Shown here: positions 8,870 through 17,142 of the stretch, in pieces
Position numbering within the stretch: the first letter of the stretch is position 1
Layout of the letters: each line of letters begins with the position of its first letter
NCBI RefSeq assembly: GCF_007859655.1
Contig: NZ_CP042304.1
Span: 1,612,001-1,676,000 of the forward strand
Direction: 5' to 3'
Source: Devosia ginsengisoli
Lineage (GTDB): Bacteria; Pseudomonadota; Alphaproteobacteria; Rhizobiales; Devosiaceae
DNA: 64,000 nt
The notes under the pieces: generated by a model
The model's input: only the letters and a program-made list of their open reading frames with translations
What the model was told of the DNA's origin: nothing
Database searches by the model: none
Made by a program: the position numbers and the translations under genes

Positions 8870-10160
8870 TACTGCTCTGTTCGGCCTGATTGGTGACCAA
8901 AACACCGCGGGCAATCCGGTGAAGCCAGTCGTTGACGCGATCGAAGCCGATCTGCTCGCCCGCGGCGGCACCCGTGCTGATGCCATCCTGGCAGTATGGG
9001 ACTATCTCGACAACTTCTACACCGCCAACCTGCCCGGCAACTACGATCACGTGGGGCACAACACCGCGACGATCCGGCTGGGCCTCGAATACATCCTGTA
9101 TCTGAAGGACGGCAATGCGCCGCTGACCGGCGTCATCGTCAAATACACCGAAAACGGCAGCGGCGACGTGACCCGCGAACAATCCCTGCACGACAATCTG
9201 CTGGGCAATATCAACGCGGCCGGGCTCGCCGATCGCTTCTCCGGCGACCATTTTGATCCCACGGGGGTCACGCCCCCAACTGGCATCTATGCCGATATCT
9301 TCGCCGTCGTGGGTGCCGATACCGCGGCGCTGCTCGCCCGCCCCTGGATCAGCGGCAATATCCCGGGCAATGCCCAGGACATCGCCGATGCCGCGCTTGC
9401 TGATATCAATCTTGGCCTGGTGCCGGTCTCCGCCGGTCAACTCACCGCCACCGATGCCGATCATGACGATCTGAACTGGTCCATTCTTGCCGACCCGCTC
9501 GATCCCGATAGCGACACTGGCCATCTCGATGGCCAGTATGGCACGCTGCATGTCGATGCCGACGGCAAATGGCGCTATGTGCTCGACAATGCCAGGCTGG
9601 CAACCCAATCCTTGGGCGAAGGCGACCACGGCGACCCCGAAGTGTTCACCGTCCAGGTGGACGATGGCAATGGCGGCACCGCAACAACCACCATCACCAT
9701 CAACGTGACCGGCTCCAACGACGCGCCGGTGATTGATGCTGCGGTGGATGGTGCCGTGTTCGCAGCGGTGGAGGACACCGCGATCGAATCCGGCTCGACA
9801 TCGGTCGCCGATATCCTGGCCGCCGCTATCACCGATATCGACGGCGACGCGGTCTCCGTCACTCTGACCCTGACCTATGGTCCCTGGTCGGGTGGCGACA
9901 CCCCCGATCCCGAGACCATCACCATCGCACCCGGCGATGCCTTCTCCCTACACACCGCCGGCCGACTACTTCGGCACCATCACCGTAGGCGTCACAGCCA
10001 CCGACACGCACGGCGCGTCCGATACATCGACCTTCACCGTCAATGTCGCCGCGGTCAACGACGCCCCCGTGATCACAACGAGCGACCTCGTTGGCGAAGT
10101 TACCGAACCCATGACGGCTACGATCGAACAGGATACAGGCATAATCAGTGTCGTGGATGA
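8547..10160 (+). CDS. RTX/VCBS protein, third reading segment (module 2 end and module 3)
   Basis: Sense begins at TAC 8619 and continues to about 9947. It encodes the end of module 2 and most of module 3, whose long insert (AILAVWDYLDNFYTAN) nearly copies module 1. The ATG at 8547 is out of the sense frame and is an artefact of the open frame. After the third shift the frame becomes nonsense and ends at 10160. Confidence 0.5.
   Translation: MVPGRVATPPIPRPSPSHPAMPSPYTPPADYFGTITVGVTATDTHGASDTSTFTVNVAAVNDAPVITNGPVTGSVFEAGDADTFANAALGVGADANYVPTAANATAINTALFGLIGDQNTAGNPVKPVVDAIEADLLARGGTRADAILAVWDYLDNFYTANLPGNYDHVGHNTATIRLGLEYILYLKDGNAPLTGVIVKYTENGSGDVTREQSLHDNLLGNINAAGLADRFSGDHFDPTGVTPPTGIYADIFAVVGADTAALLARPWISGNIPGNAQDIADAALADINLGLVPVSAGQLTATDADHDDLNWSILADPLDPDSDTGHLDGQYGTLHVDADGKWRYVLDNARLATQSLGEGDHGDPEVFTVQVDDGNGGTATTTITINVTGSNDAPVIDAAVDGAVFAAVEDTAIESGSTSVADILAAAITDIDGDAVSVTLTLTYGPWSGGDTPDPETITIAPGDAFSLHTAGRLLRHHHRRRHSHRHARRVRYIDLHRQCRRGQRRPRDHNERPRWRSYRTHDGYDRTGYRHNQCRG
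8727..10056 (+). repeat. RTX protein module 3 (1,330 bp)
   Basis: Third module. The first part copies module 1 with very few base changes (for example atgggtgcc to gtgggtgcc near 9309). The second part matches module 2, including IESGSTSVADILAA. This mosaic suggests unequal crossover or gene conversion. Its length is 443 codons plus one base; the extra C is in CCC at 9946-9948. Confidence 0.85.
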
Positions 10161-11577
10161 TGCCCCCGGCGTAACCTTCGCCGTCGATAATCCAGTCAAC
10201 GAATTCGGCGAATTCTATATCGATGCCTCGACCGGAGAATGGACATTCACCCTTGGCACCGGCCCCGCTGTGCAGGCACTCAGCCTTGGTGATGCCCCCA
10301 CGACCACGTTCAGGGTCATCATCACCGATGCTGGTGGCCTCCAAACCACTGCGGATATCGTCATCACCATCAATGGCACCAACGAGGTGTTCGATGGCAC
10401 CCCCTACGACGACTTCTATATCGGGACGCCCTTTGTCGATGAGATCACTGGCGGTGCCGGCGACGATACCCTCTATGGCGGCAGCGATGATGACTTTATC
10501 GACGGCGGTGACGGCGACGACACCATGGATGGCGGCTCCGGCAACGACACCATTTTTGGTCGTGACGGCGACGACACCATCGACGGCGGCTCGGGCGACG
10601 ACTTCATCGGTGCCGGTACAGGCGACGACCTTGTCAATGGCGGCTCGGGCAACGACACGATCCATGGCGGCCAAGGCGACGACACGATCCATGGCAACGG
10701 CGGCGGTGATATGCTCTATGGCGGCGGCGGCGACGACACGATCCATGGTGGCGACGGCGATGACCTGCTTGATGGCGGCGGCGGCCATGACAACCTCTAT
10801 GGCGGCTCCGGTGATGATATCCTCTGGGGCGGAACTGGGCGCGACACGCTGACGGGCGGCGCAGGCGCCGACACCTTCAAGTTTATCAGCGTGGAGGATA
10901 GCTCCCGTGTGGGTAAACGTGACACGATCACGGACTTCGAGGCCGGGGACAAGATCGATCTGACCCAGTTCGATGCCAATAGCGATCTAAGTGGTCATCA
11001 ACAGTTTATCTTCCGGGGGCTTGGCGCCAACAACCGCGCGGAAGAAGCTGGTTATCTCAAATATATGCATGATGGAAACCAAACCATCTTGGTGGGTGGC
11101 GTTGATAATGATGGTGATGGCCTGGGTGACTTCATCCTTGCCATAGACGGCATCCTCCATCTGACGAGCGATGACTTCGTGCTGGGCAGCGTCGTCGATC
11201 TGGAGTTAGATACGGGTACCGTCGATGACGAGACCTTCTACTCTGTCAACGGGCGTGACGTGTTCACGGGTGGTGGCGGCTCCGACACCTTCGTGATCGA
11301 CAATATCGGGCAAAGCAGTTTCGCCAACTGGGACGTCATCACCGATTTTGGGAGCGACGACTACATCGACCTCAGGGGCATGGATCTCAACATAGACAGT
11401 CTCTTCCACGCCCTCAATGGCAACTCCACGGTACAGCATGGCGATATCAAGCTCTACCAGAGCGGGAATGACACTTTCATCCTCGGTGACCAGAACGGCG
11501 ACCGTCAGGCAGACTTCAAGATCCAGCTACTCGACATCAACATGCACGATGTGACGCTGGATAACTTCATTCTCTAG
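9877..11577 (+). CDS. RTX/VCBS protein, C-terminal segment with RTX block and secretion signal
   Basis: Sense begins at TAC 9949, back in the frame of the original start codon because three +1 shifts add up to one codon. It encodes the end of module 3, a last VCBS-like domain (DLVGEVTEPMTATIEQDTG), 16 nonapeptide repeats, and two copies of the serralysin C-terminal fold (DTITDFEAGDKIDL and DVITDFGSDDYIDL). The chain ends in DVTLDNFIL, a hydrophobic C terminus typical of type I substrates. A strong terminator follows. Confidence 0.75.
   Translation: MVPGRVATPPIPRPSPSHPAMPSPYTPPADYFGTITVGVTATDTHGASDTSTFTVNVAAVNDAPVITTSDLVGEVTEPMTATIEQDTGIISVVDDAPGVTFAVDNPVNEFGEFYIDASTGEWTFTLGTGPAVQALSLGDAPTTTFRVIITDAGGLQTTADIVITINGTNEVFDGTPYDDFYIGTPFVDEITGGAGDDTLYGGSDDDFIDGGDGDDTMDGGSGNDTIFGRDGDDTIDGGSGDDFIGAGTGDDLVNGGSGNDTIHGGQGDDTIHGNGGGDMLYGGGGDDTIHGGDGDDLLDGGGGHDNLYGGSGDDILWGGTGRDTLTGGAGADTFKFISVEDSSRVGKRDTITDFEAGDKIDLTQFDANSDLSGHQQFIFRGLGANNRAEEAGYLKYMHDGNQTILVGGVDNDGDGLGDFILAIDGILHLTSDDFVLGSVVDLELDTGTVDDETFYSVNGRDVFTGGGGSDTFVIDNIGQSSFANWDVITDFGSDDYIDLRGMDLNIDSLFHALNGNSTVQHGDIKLYQSGNDTFILGDQNGDRQADFKIQLLDINMHDVTLDNFIL
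10450..10881 (+). repeat. RTX nonapeptide block, 16 tandem repeats
   Basis: Sixteen uninterrupted 27-base units encode glycine/aspartate nonapeptides of the GGxGxDxUx type, from GGAGDDTLY to GGAGADTFK. These form calcium-bound parallel beta-rolls in secreted RTX proteins. A few units are imperfect (GRDGDDTID, AGTGDDLVN, GNGGGDMLY). Confidence 0.95.
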
Positions 11578-11598
11578 AAATAGAGAAATCTGAACACC

Positions 11599-11624
11599 AA
11601 AAAGGGGGCTTAAGCCCCCTTTTT
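11599..11624 (+). terminator. Rho-independent terminator after the RTX gene
   Basis: A perfect palindrome AAAAAGGGGGCTT / AAGCCCCCTTTTT begins 21 bases after the stop codon. The GGGGGC stem closes a four-base loop and a T-run follows. The A-run upstream also makes it able to act on the minus strand. Confidence 0.92.
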
Positions 11625-11726
11625 ACTTTTGGCGTCGCCTCACGGTCATCATGAGACCCATGCCTTCGTTGGACCTTAAGACATTTGATGCTCTATTTCC
11701 TCGACGACCGTCTTGACCCCGCGAGG

Positions 11727-12425
11727 ATGAAACACATTCAACTCTTCAAAACCGCAATCCTTGCATCGATCTGCCTGCTCGGTCTTGCCACAGCGGCCAC
11801 CGGCGCGTGGGCGACCTATCGCGAATTGCAGCCGCAGGAGCTGGGCTCCACCGCGCTGGACCGGGTGCTGGCCATGCGGGATGGGACCGAGCTGTCGGCG
11901 TTTTCCATTGCCAGCCAGAATAATGCCCTACTTGACTGCACCAATGCGCTCGGCGCTACGCAGTCGCTGGCCATGATGTATGGCGGGACGGAAGCGCGTA
12001 GGCAGATCGCACCCAAATGCCTGGCCCTGGCCGATCACGTGGCGCGGCAGACCCCATCAAATGCTTTTGCCTGGTATGTCGGTGCCGAGGCCAGTGCCGC
12101 CCTCCAGTATTGGGACGGCCTCAACCGGCGACTTGCGCTATCCTGGCGCACCGGCCCGACTGAACAGTGGGTCGGCGAACTACGCGTTGCACTGGCCGAA
12201 GACAATTATCAACACCTCGACGACCAAGTCATAGCGGCCAATGACGCCGACTTGCACATGCTCGTGCGGAGCGCGCGCGGCGTACGCGCCATTGCCGCGC
12301 GCTATGTGACCGATCCCGGTTTCAGGGAACGCATAACCGCCATCGTGGAGACTATGCCCACAGAGAACCAAGCCCGGTTCCTGGCCAATGTCCGCCGCTT
12401 TGCCGTGACAAGGGCTCAGTCATGA
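11727..12425 (+). CDS. Hypothetical membrane-anchored or exported protein
   Basis: 232 aa from ATG 11727 (an in-frame TTG at 11685 and ATG at 11688 would add up to 14 residues). The N terminus is a signal peptide or anchor (MKHIQLFKTAILASICLLGL, then AATAATGAWA). The rest is soluble, alpha-helical, Ala/Leu-rich and resembles the repeat-like periplasmic proteins found beside polysaccharide polymerases. No family is recognised with confidence. It overlaps the next gene by 4 bases (ATGA), so it is coupled to the O-antigen ligase-like gene and probably works with it at the inner-membrane periplasmic face. Confidence 0.75.
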   Translation: MKHIQLFKTAILASICLLGLATAATGAWATYRELQPQELGSTALDRVLAMRDGTELSAFSIASQNNALLDCTNALGATQSLAMMYGGTEARRQIAPKCLALADHVARQTPSNAFAWYVGAEASAALQYWDGLNRRLALSWRTGPTEQWVGELRVALAEDNYQHLDDQVIAANDADLHMLVRSARGVRAIAARYVTDPGFRERITAIVETMPTENQARFLANVRRFAVTRAQS

Positions 12426-13819
12426 GCCAGATCGAAAGCACAGGCGCGAGGACAGCCGGCAGCAGCGGCCGCAGCCATGCCCCCCGGCTGACGCGACTCA
12501 ATGAGCTGACATTCTGGATCATGCTCGCGGTCTTGGTGCTGGCGCCCATTCCATTCGGCAGCGCTCGACCCGTCTTCTGGGGTCTCGCGGCAATCTTCGT
12601 CGGCCTCTGGACCGCTGCCTATATGGCCGCAATACTGGCCACCGGACAGGTTTTGCGCATCGGCCTCAACAAATTCGGCGCGCAGGCGCTGCTTGCCAGC
12701 CTGTTCTGCCTCTGGCTGATCGTGCAGATGCTGCCCGTCGGCATGAGTGCGATTCAACTGGGCGACGGCCTCAGCCTGCCGATTCCCACCATCAGCCTGG
12801 CCCCCGGCGCCACGCTGCTGATGCTGATTCGCCAGCTCACCTATGGCTTGTTCTTCTTTCTCGTCCTTCAGATCTCAGCCAATGAGAATCGCCGCCAGCG
12901 GCTATTCGACCTACTGCTCGGCATGATCGTGGCCTATGGCGTCTACGGCCTTGTCGCCCTGCATTCGGGCGACACCATTCTGGGCCTCAATAAGTGGGCC
13001 TATAGTGGCTATGCTACTGGAACGTTCGTCAACCGCAACTCCTTTGCCACTTTCCTCGCCATGGGCGCAGTCATCGCCGCTGCCCGGTTCGGCAAAGTGC
13101 TGTCGGATGGCGCCAGCACCTGCCCCGACGATGGCAAACCGCACCACCTAAGCAGTAACCTCCCGCTCTATGGCCTGGCCTTCGTCTGGCTGGTCATGGT
13201 CGTGCTGCAAACAGGATCGCGCATGGGCTTCTTCGTCACCGCCATGGGCGCCGCGCTCGCACTTGCCCTCACCTTGCGTCGAAATGCGTCTGCGTCCATC
13301 GTAGCACTGGTGCCCCCGGTTTTGCTGATTCTGGCGCTGACCATGCTCCTCTATGGCGGCACGCTGTTCGAGCGCCTGGGTCAGCTAGATGCGACCAGCG
13401 ATGCCCGCTGGGACCTCTATCGCCAGACCTGGCAGCTCATCATGCAGCGGCCGCTTACCGGCTTCGGTGGTGGCGCCTTCGAACTGGCTTTCCCGCTGGT
13501 CCACCAAGCGCCTGTCAATTCCGACCTGATCTGGTCCAAGGCGCATAGCAGTTATCTAGCACTCTGGGCCGAACTAGGCCTAGTCTTCGGATCGCTCCCT
13601 CTCATTGCCATCGCGCTTATCGGCCTTCGGCTAGCTGTAGCGGTTATCCGCAAGCGTGGGCACCTGGAAAGCCAGGCCATTGCCCTGGGCGTTCTGGCCG
13701 TGGGTGGCGTGCATTCACTGGTCGATTTCAGCCTCGAAATTCCGGCCAATACCTTCGTCTTCCTCGCTCTGCTGGCAGCGGGCGCGGCATCGACAGTCAA
13801 CCTCAAGGCAAGCAGGTAA
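12422..13819 (+). CDS. O-antigen ligase/polymerase family membrane protein (Wzy_C type)
   Basis: 465 aa with about a dozen hydrophobic segments. The signature loop of the Wzy/WaaL superfamily is visible: QTGSRMGFFVTAMG in mid-protein, then GFGGGAFELAFP and KAHSSYLALWAELGLV, which match the periplasmic Arg/His-containing loop of ligases and polymerases. It acts on undecaprenyl-linked glycans at the periplasmic face. A second, different protein of this superfamily is at 20766, so one may polymerise and the other ligate or modify. It is coupled to the upstream anchored protein by a 4-base overlap. Confidence 0.85.
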   Translation: MSQIESTGARTAGSSGRSHAPRLTRLNELTFWIMLAVLVLAPIPFGSARPVFWGLAAIFVGLWTAAYMAAILATGQVLRIGLNKFGAQALLASLFCLWLIVQMLPVGMSAIQLGDGLSLPIPTISLAPGATLLMLIRQLTYGLFFFLVLQISANENRRQRLFDLLLGMIVAYGVYGLVALHSGDTILGLNKWAYSGYATGTFVNRNSFATFLAMGAVIAAARFGKVLSDGASTCPDDGKPHHLSSNLPLYGLAFVWLVMVVLQTGSRMGFFVTAMGAALALALTLRRNASASIVALVPPVLLILALTMLLYGGTLFERLGQLDATSDARWDLYRQTWQLIMQRPLTGFGGGAFELAFPLVHQAPVNSDLIWSKAHSSYLALWAELGLVFGSLPLIAIALIGLRLAVAVIRKRGHLESQAIALGVLAVGGVHSLVDFSLEIPANTFVFLALLAAGAASTVNLKASR

Positions 13820-13823
13820 ACCA

Positions 13824-14624
13824 TTGGCGCTCGGGGTTTTTTTGCGATCAATCCTAGGGGGTCGGCCGCCCGCCCCCTCCGCGCGCGCCCATCTTTCCGC
13901 CTCCGATCTGCCGGCGGCAATCTATGCCGTGGGTGACATCCACGGCTGCCTGCCCCTGCTCCACCTGTTGCACGAGCATATCTATGCCGATGCCGCCGGC
14001 ATCGCGGGCGAAAAATGGCTCGTCTATCTGGGTGACTATGTCGATCGCGGTCCCAATTCCGCCGGCGTGCTCGATGCCTTGCTCGCCCCACCGCCCGCAG
14101 GCTTCCGGCGCATTGCCCTGCCCGGCAATCATGAAGTCATGATGCTGAACTTCCTCGAGCGCCCGGCCCGCAATGCGTCCTGGCTGCAATTCGGCGGCCC
14201 CGAAACGCTGGCCTCCTACGGGCTCGACGTCAAAAGCCTGCTGGCTTTGCCCGAGCGCCAGCGCATCGCACACCTGCAGAGCCATATTCCCGAAGAGCAT
14301 GTCGATTTCCTGGCCGGCCTGCCACTGACCCTGTCAGCACCTGGCCTGGTTTTCGTCCACGCCGGCCTGCGGTCTGGCATCGCCGTGGCGGCCCAGGCCG
14401 AAGACGATGCCCTCTGGATTCGCGGTGATTTCTTTTCCGCGCCCCCGCGCGAAGGCCTGCTGGTCGTCCATGGCCACACCCCGGCCAGGGACCCCGTAGT
14501 GGCGCAAGGGCGCATCTGCGTCGATACCGGCGCTTTTGCCACCGGTCTGTTGACCGCCGTCAAGATCACCGCCTCCGAACCACCGCAGTTTATTTCCGTC
14601 GCCATGCCGACGACACCGCTGTAA
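13824..14624 (+). CDS. PPP-family serine/threonine protein phosphatase
   Basis: Metallophosphatase of 266 aa with the complete PPP signature: GDIHG near residue 38, GDYVDRG near 70, GNHE near 100, and the later metal-binding His residues (VFVHAGL and VHGHT). It is a compact bacterial form close to PrpA/PrpB or diadenosine tetraphosphatase-like enzymes. No ATG fits before GDIHG; TTG 13824, preceded by GCAGG, is the best start, with TTG 13842 possible. It lies directly upstream of the tyrosine autokinase gene, in the position where many capsule loci carry a Wzb-type tyrosine phosphatase, so it may reverse that phosphorylation. This last point is inference. Confidence 0.85.
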   Translation: MALGVFLRSILGGRPPAPSARAHLSASDLPAAIYAVGDIHGCLPLLHLLHEHIYADAAGIAGEKWLVYLGDYVDRGPNSAGVLDALLAPPPAGFRRIALPGNHEVMMLNFLERPARNASWLQFGGPETLASYGLDVKSLLALPERQRIAHLQSHIPEEHVDFLAGLPLTLSAPGLVFVHAGLRSGIAVAAQAEDDALWIRGDFFSAPPREGLLVVHGHTPARDPVVAQGRICVDTGAFATGLLTAVKITASEPPQFISVAMPTTPL

Positions 14625-14723
14625 CCGTATTTTACTATGGACCTTGGCGCTTGGCCCAATCCCATCTACACGATCATTACCGAAAGATCGGCTTGGCGCC
14701 TCTCAAGGTCAGGAATTGAGTGA

Positions 14724-16880
14724 ATGGACGAGACCGAGATTGATCTTCGCAGCCTGGCCGGTGTGCTTCGTCGTCAATTCCGCCTGATCGTCCTGACGGT
14801 AATCGTGGTAGTGGGCATTGCCGGCATGGGCGCTTTCGCCCTCACCCCCATTTTCTCGGCCTCCACCCTCATTCTGGTGGATCCCAGCAGCAAGAACCTG
14901 CTCGACCCCGAATCCAGCTTTGCCAGTGCCGGCGCCGATAGCGCCCGCATCGATAGCGAAGTCGAAATCCTGCGCTCCGACAGCATCCTGCTGCGAGTGA
15001 TCGGGTCCGAGCAATTGGTGACCGATCGCGAATTCGGCCCGACGCTGGGCTGGCGCGCCCGCCTGCTCTCGTTTCTGCGCCTGTCCGACCAGCAGTTGCC
15101 CACCGGCCAGGAGGCGCTCAATGACACGCTGACCAATCTGCGCAGCGCCGTGCAGGTGCAGCGCCGCGGCGGCACCTACCTGATTTCGGTCCAGGTCCGC
15201 TCGACCAATCGGGACACCGCCGCCCGCCTGGCCAATGCCATTGCCGACGCCTATATCGCCGAGCAGCTCAGCTACAAGGTCGGCAGTGTCCTGGCCTCGC
15301 GCGACATTCTGCAGGCACGCATCATCCAGGCGCGCGACTCCATCGTGCGCTCCGAAGATTCGTTCGATGACTTCATCCAGAGCAATATCGAACGCATTAC
15401 CGCCGAAGGCGGCGCCACCGGCGTCGCCGCCATGCAGCGCCAGATTGCCGAACTCGCTGCCGCCCGCGAAGCCAACACCGCCCTGGCCGCCACCGCCCAG
15501 GCCAGCATTGGCCAAGGCGACCTGCAGACGCTGGTGACCACGCTGCAATCCGATGCGCTTAATGCGCTGCAGGCCCAGCGCGACGAACTCACCGCCGCCA
15601 TCTCCACCGCCACCACCGACTCTCCCACCGTGGCCGATCTGCGCAGCCAGCTCGAACGCATCAACCAGAACCTGCTCGCCGAGGCGAGCACCGAGGTCAG
15701 CAATATCCAGGCCGAGGTGGAGCGCTCCGAACAGCGCGAAGAGAGCCTGCGCGAAGCCATGCGCAACGAGGTGCTCAATTCCTCGCTATCCGCGGATGTG
15801 CTGACCGAGCTCTACAGCCTCCAGCAGAGCGCCGAAATCGCCCGCGGCCAGTATCAGACCCTGTTGTCGCGCGCCCAGGACCTCGATACCCAGGCCAATC
15901 TGCAGATTGCCGATAGCCGCATCGTTTCCCCGGCCCTCGCGCCGCAATCCCCTGCCTTCCCCAATCGCACGCTGATCGTGCTGCTTGCCGGCCTCTCGGC
16001 CCTGGCGCTGGGCGTTGCTCTGGCCTTCCTCTATGAAAACCTCATTGGCGGCTTCACCAATGAGGATCAGGTCGAATCCGTCCTCAAGACCCGTTTTGCC
16101 TCTGCCGTGCCGCGCCAGGCCAACAGGGGCGCCAACAAGAGCTTTGCCGATCTGCTGATCGAGGAGCCCTTATCGATCTACGCCGAGTCCATCCGCCGCA
16201 TCCGTCTGGCCATCGACCGGCCGGCCCTGCGCAACCTGGGCGAAAGCGCCGGCGACAATAATGGCGGCCCGACCGAAAGCCAGGTCGTCATGGTCTCGTC
16301 TTCGGCCCCCAATGACGGCAAGAGCACGATTGCCCTAGCCCTGGCCCGCTCCTATGCCCTGTCCGGCGAGCGTACGCTGCTGATCGACTGCGATTTGCGC
16401 AAGCCCAGCCAGCATCGCCTGCTGAATCTCAATCCCTCCGAGGGCCTGCAGGAATTCCTGCGCGCCGCCCCCGGCGACAGCAAGGTCATCGGCCAGATCA
16501 TGGCGGGAGACCCCATGCTCGACAGCCTGACCGTGATCCTGGGCGCCCGCCACAGCGACCTGCCCACCGATCAATTGCTGGCCGGCGTCCCCTTCGGCCG
16601 CCTCATCGACGCGGCCCGCAAGACCTTCGATGTGGTCGTGATCGACACGCCCCCCGTCGGCCCGGTCGTGGATGGCCTCTATATCGCGCCCTTCGCCGAC
16701 ATGATCGTTTTCGTGGCGCGCTGGGCGGCCACATCGCAGACCGAAGCCAAACGGGCCATCGAATCCCTGCGCGGCTCCAAGCGCCCCGAAACCGAGATCG
16801 TCGCTGTCCTCAACCAGCAGAACGAAACCCGCTCGAGCTACTACAAGAAATACGGCGGATACTATTCCGACGCCTATTGA
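14724..16880 (+). CDS. Polysaccharide co-polymerase/tyrosine autokinase (Wzc/ExoP-like)
   Basis: Inner-membrane protein of 718 aa that controls chain length and export of exopolysaccharide. It has an N-terminal Wzz domain with TM1 near residues 17-37, a long periplasmic coiled coil (about 170-400), a GNVR-type segment and TM2 near 415-435. A cytoplasmic BY-kinase domain follows, with Walker A SAPNDGKST near 530, Walker A' LLIDCDLRKP and Walker B VVIDTPPVGPVVD. The C terminus is a tyrosine cluster (SSYYKKYGGYYSDAY), the expected autophosphorylation site. AGGA eight to nine bases upstream supports the ATG. It is the central regulator of this locus. Confidence 0.93.
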   Translation: MDETEIDLRSLAGVLRRQFRLIVLTVIVVVGIAGMGAFALTPIFSASTLILVDPSSKNLLDPESSFASAGADSARIDSEVEILRSDSILLRVIGSEQLVTDREFGPTLGWRARLLSFLRLSDQQLPTGQEALNDTLTNLRSAVQVQRRGGTYLISVQVRSTNRDTAARLANAIADAYIAEQLSYKVGSVLASRDILQARIIQARDSIVRSEDSFDDFIQSNIERITAEGGATGVAAMQRQIAELAAAREANTALAATAQASIGQGDLQTLVTTLQSDALNALQAQRDELTAAISTATTDSPTVADLRSQLERINQNLLAEASTEVSNIQAEVERSEQREESLREAMRNEVLNSSLSADVLTELYSLQQSAEIARGQYQTLLSRAQDLDTQANLQIADSRIVSPALAPQSPAFPNRTLIVLLAGLSALALGVALAFLYENLIGGFTNEDQVESVLKTRFASAVPRQANRGANKSFADLLIEEPLSIYAESIRRIRLAIDRPALRNLGESAGDNNGGPTESQVVMVSSSAPNDGKSTIALALARSYALSGERTLLIDCDLRKPSQHRLLNLNPSEGLQEFLRAAPGDSKVIGQIMAGDPMLDSLTVILGARHSDLPTDQLLAGVPFGRLIDAARKTFDVVVIDTPPVGPVVDGLYIAPFADMIVFVARWAATSQTEAKRAIESLRGSKRPETEIVAVLNQQNETRSSYYKKYGGYYSDAY

Positions 16881-17142
16881 GCCCAATAACCCGCATGCCG
16901 GAGTGACGGCTCAGCGCAAACCGCCGCGCATTCGTCCCTCCCAATAGTGTCGCTTTGCGCCGAAATTTTTCGCCAGCAGACGCCACCGGTCGCCGGTAAC
17001 CCTTATCCCGAATATTCATTCAATATTGAGGCACTTGGGATAGTGTAAGGAGCATACCCGCAGTTGTTGGACACATCGCTGTCGTGCCTGGGCAGTACCA
17101 ACGGTCTGACGGCTCTTGGTGTGGGCAGGACGGAACAGTGTA

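Larger units (their letters stand above)
4423..11577 (+). pseudogene. Giant RTX/VCBS secreted surface protein, interrupted by three identical +1 frameshifts
   Basis: Reconstructed product of about 2,383 aa, probably a type I-secreted adhesin or matrix protein. Order: a right-handed beta-helix-like region (about 1-290, Asn-rich turns such as VEIRNNTVIANGEA); a short RTX-like stretch (GDDTFIGGEGNDRFEG); a VCBS domain (about 450-555); three near-identical modules with VCBS/cadherin-like folds ending in SNDAPVI; 16 RTX nonapeptides; then two serralysin-type C-terminal domains (ADTFKF and SDTFVI) and a type I-like tail DNFIL. In each module the sense frame moves by +1 at TTC-TCC-C-TAC, with an extra C at 7310-7312, 8616-8618 and 9946-9948. 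Read without shifting, translation stops at 7821 before any RTX repeat. The sense frame is well preserved on both sides of each shift. Sequencing error, true decay and recoding are all possible. The ribosome-binding site CGGAG supports ATG 4423. Confidence 0.8.

Noticed and set aside
7300..9950. Phase variation by a slippable homopolymer in the RTX gene
   Set aside because: The tract is only CCC, too short for efficient slippage, and all three copies have the same length.
7241..10160. Treating the RTX region as four separate genes
   Set aside because: The internal ATGs lie before the frame joins, in the wrong frame, and lack ribosome-binding sites; the domains join only when read as one protein.
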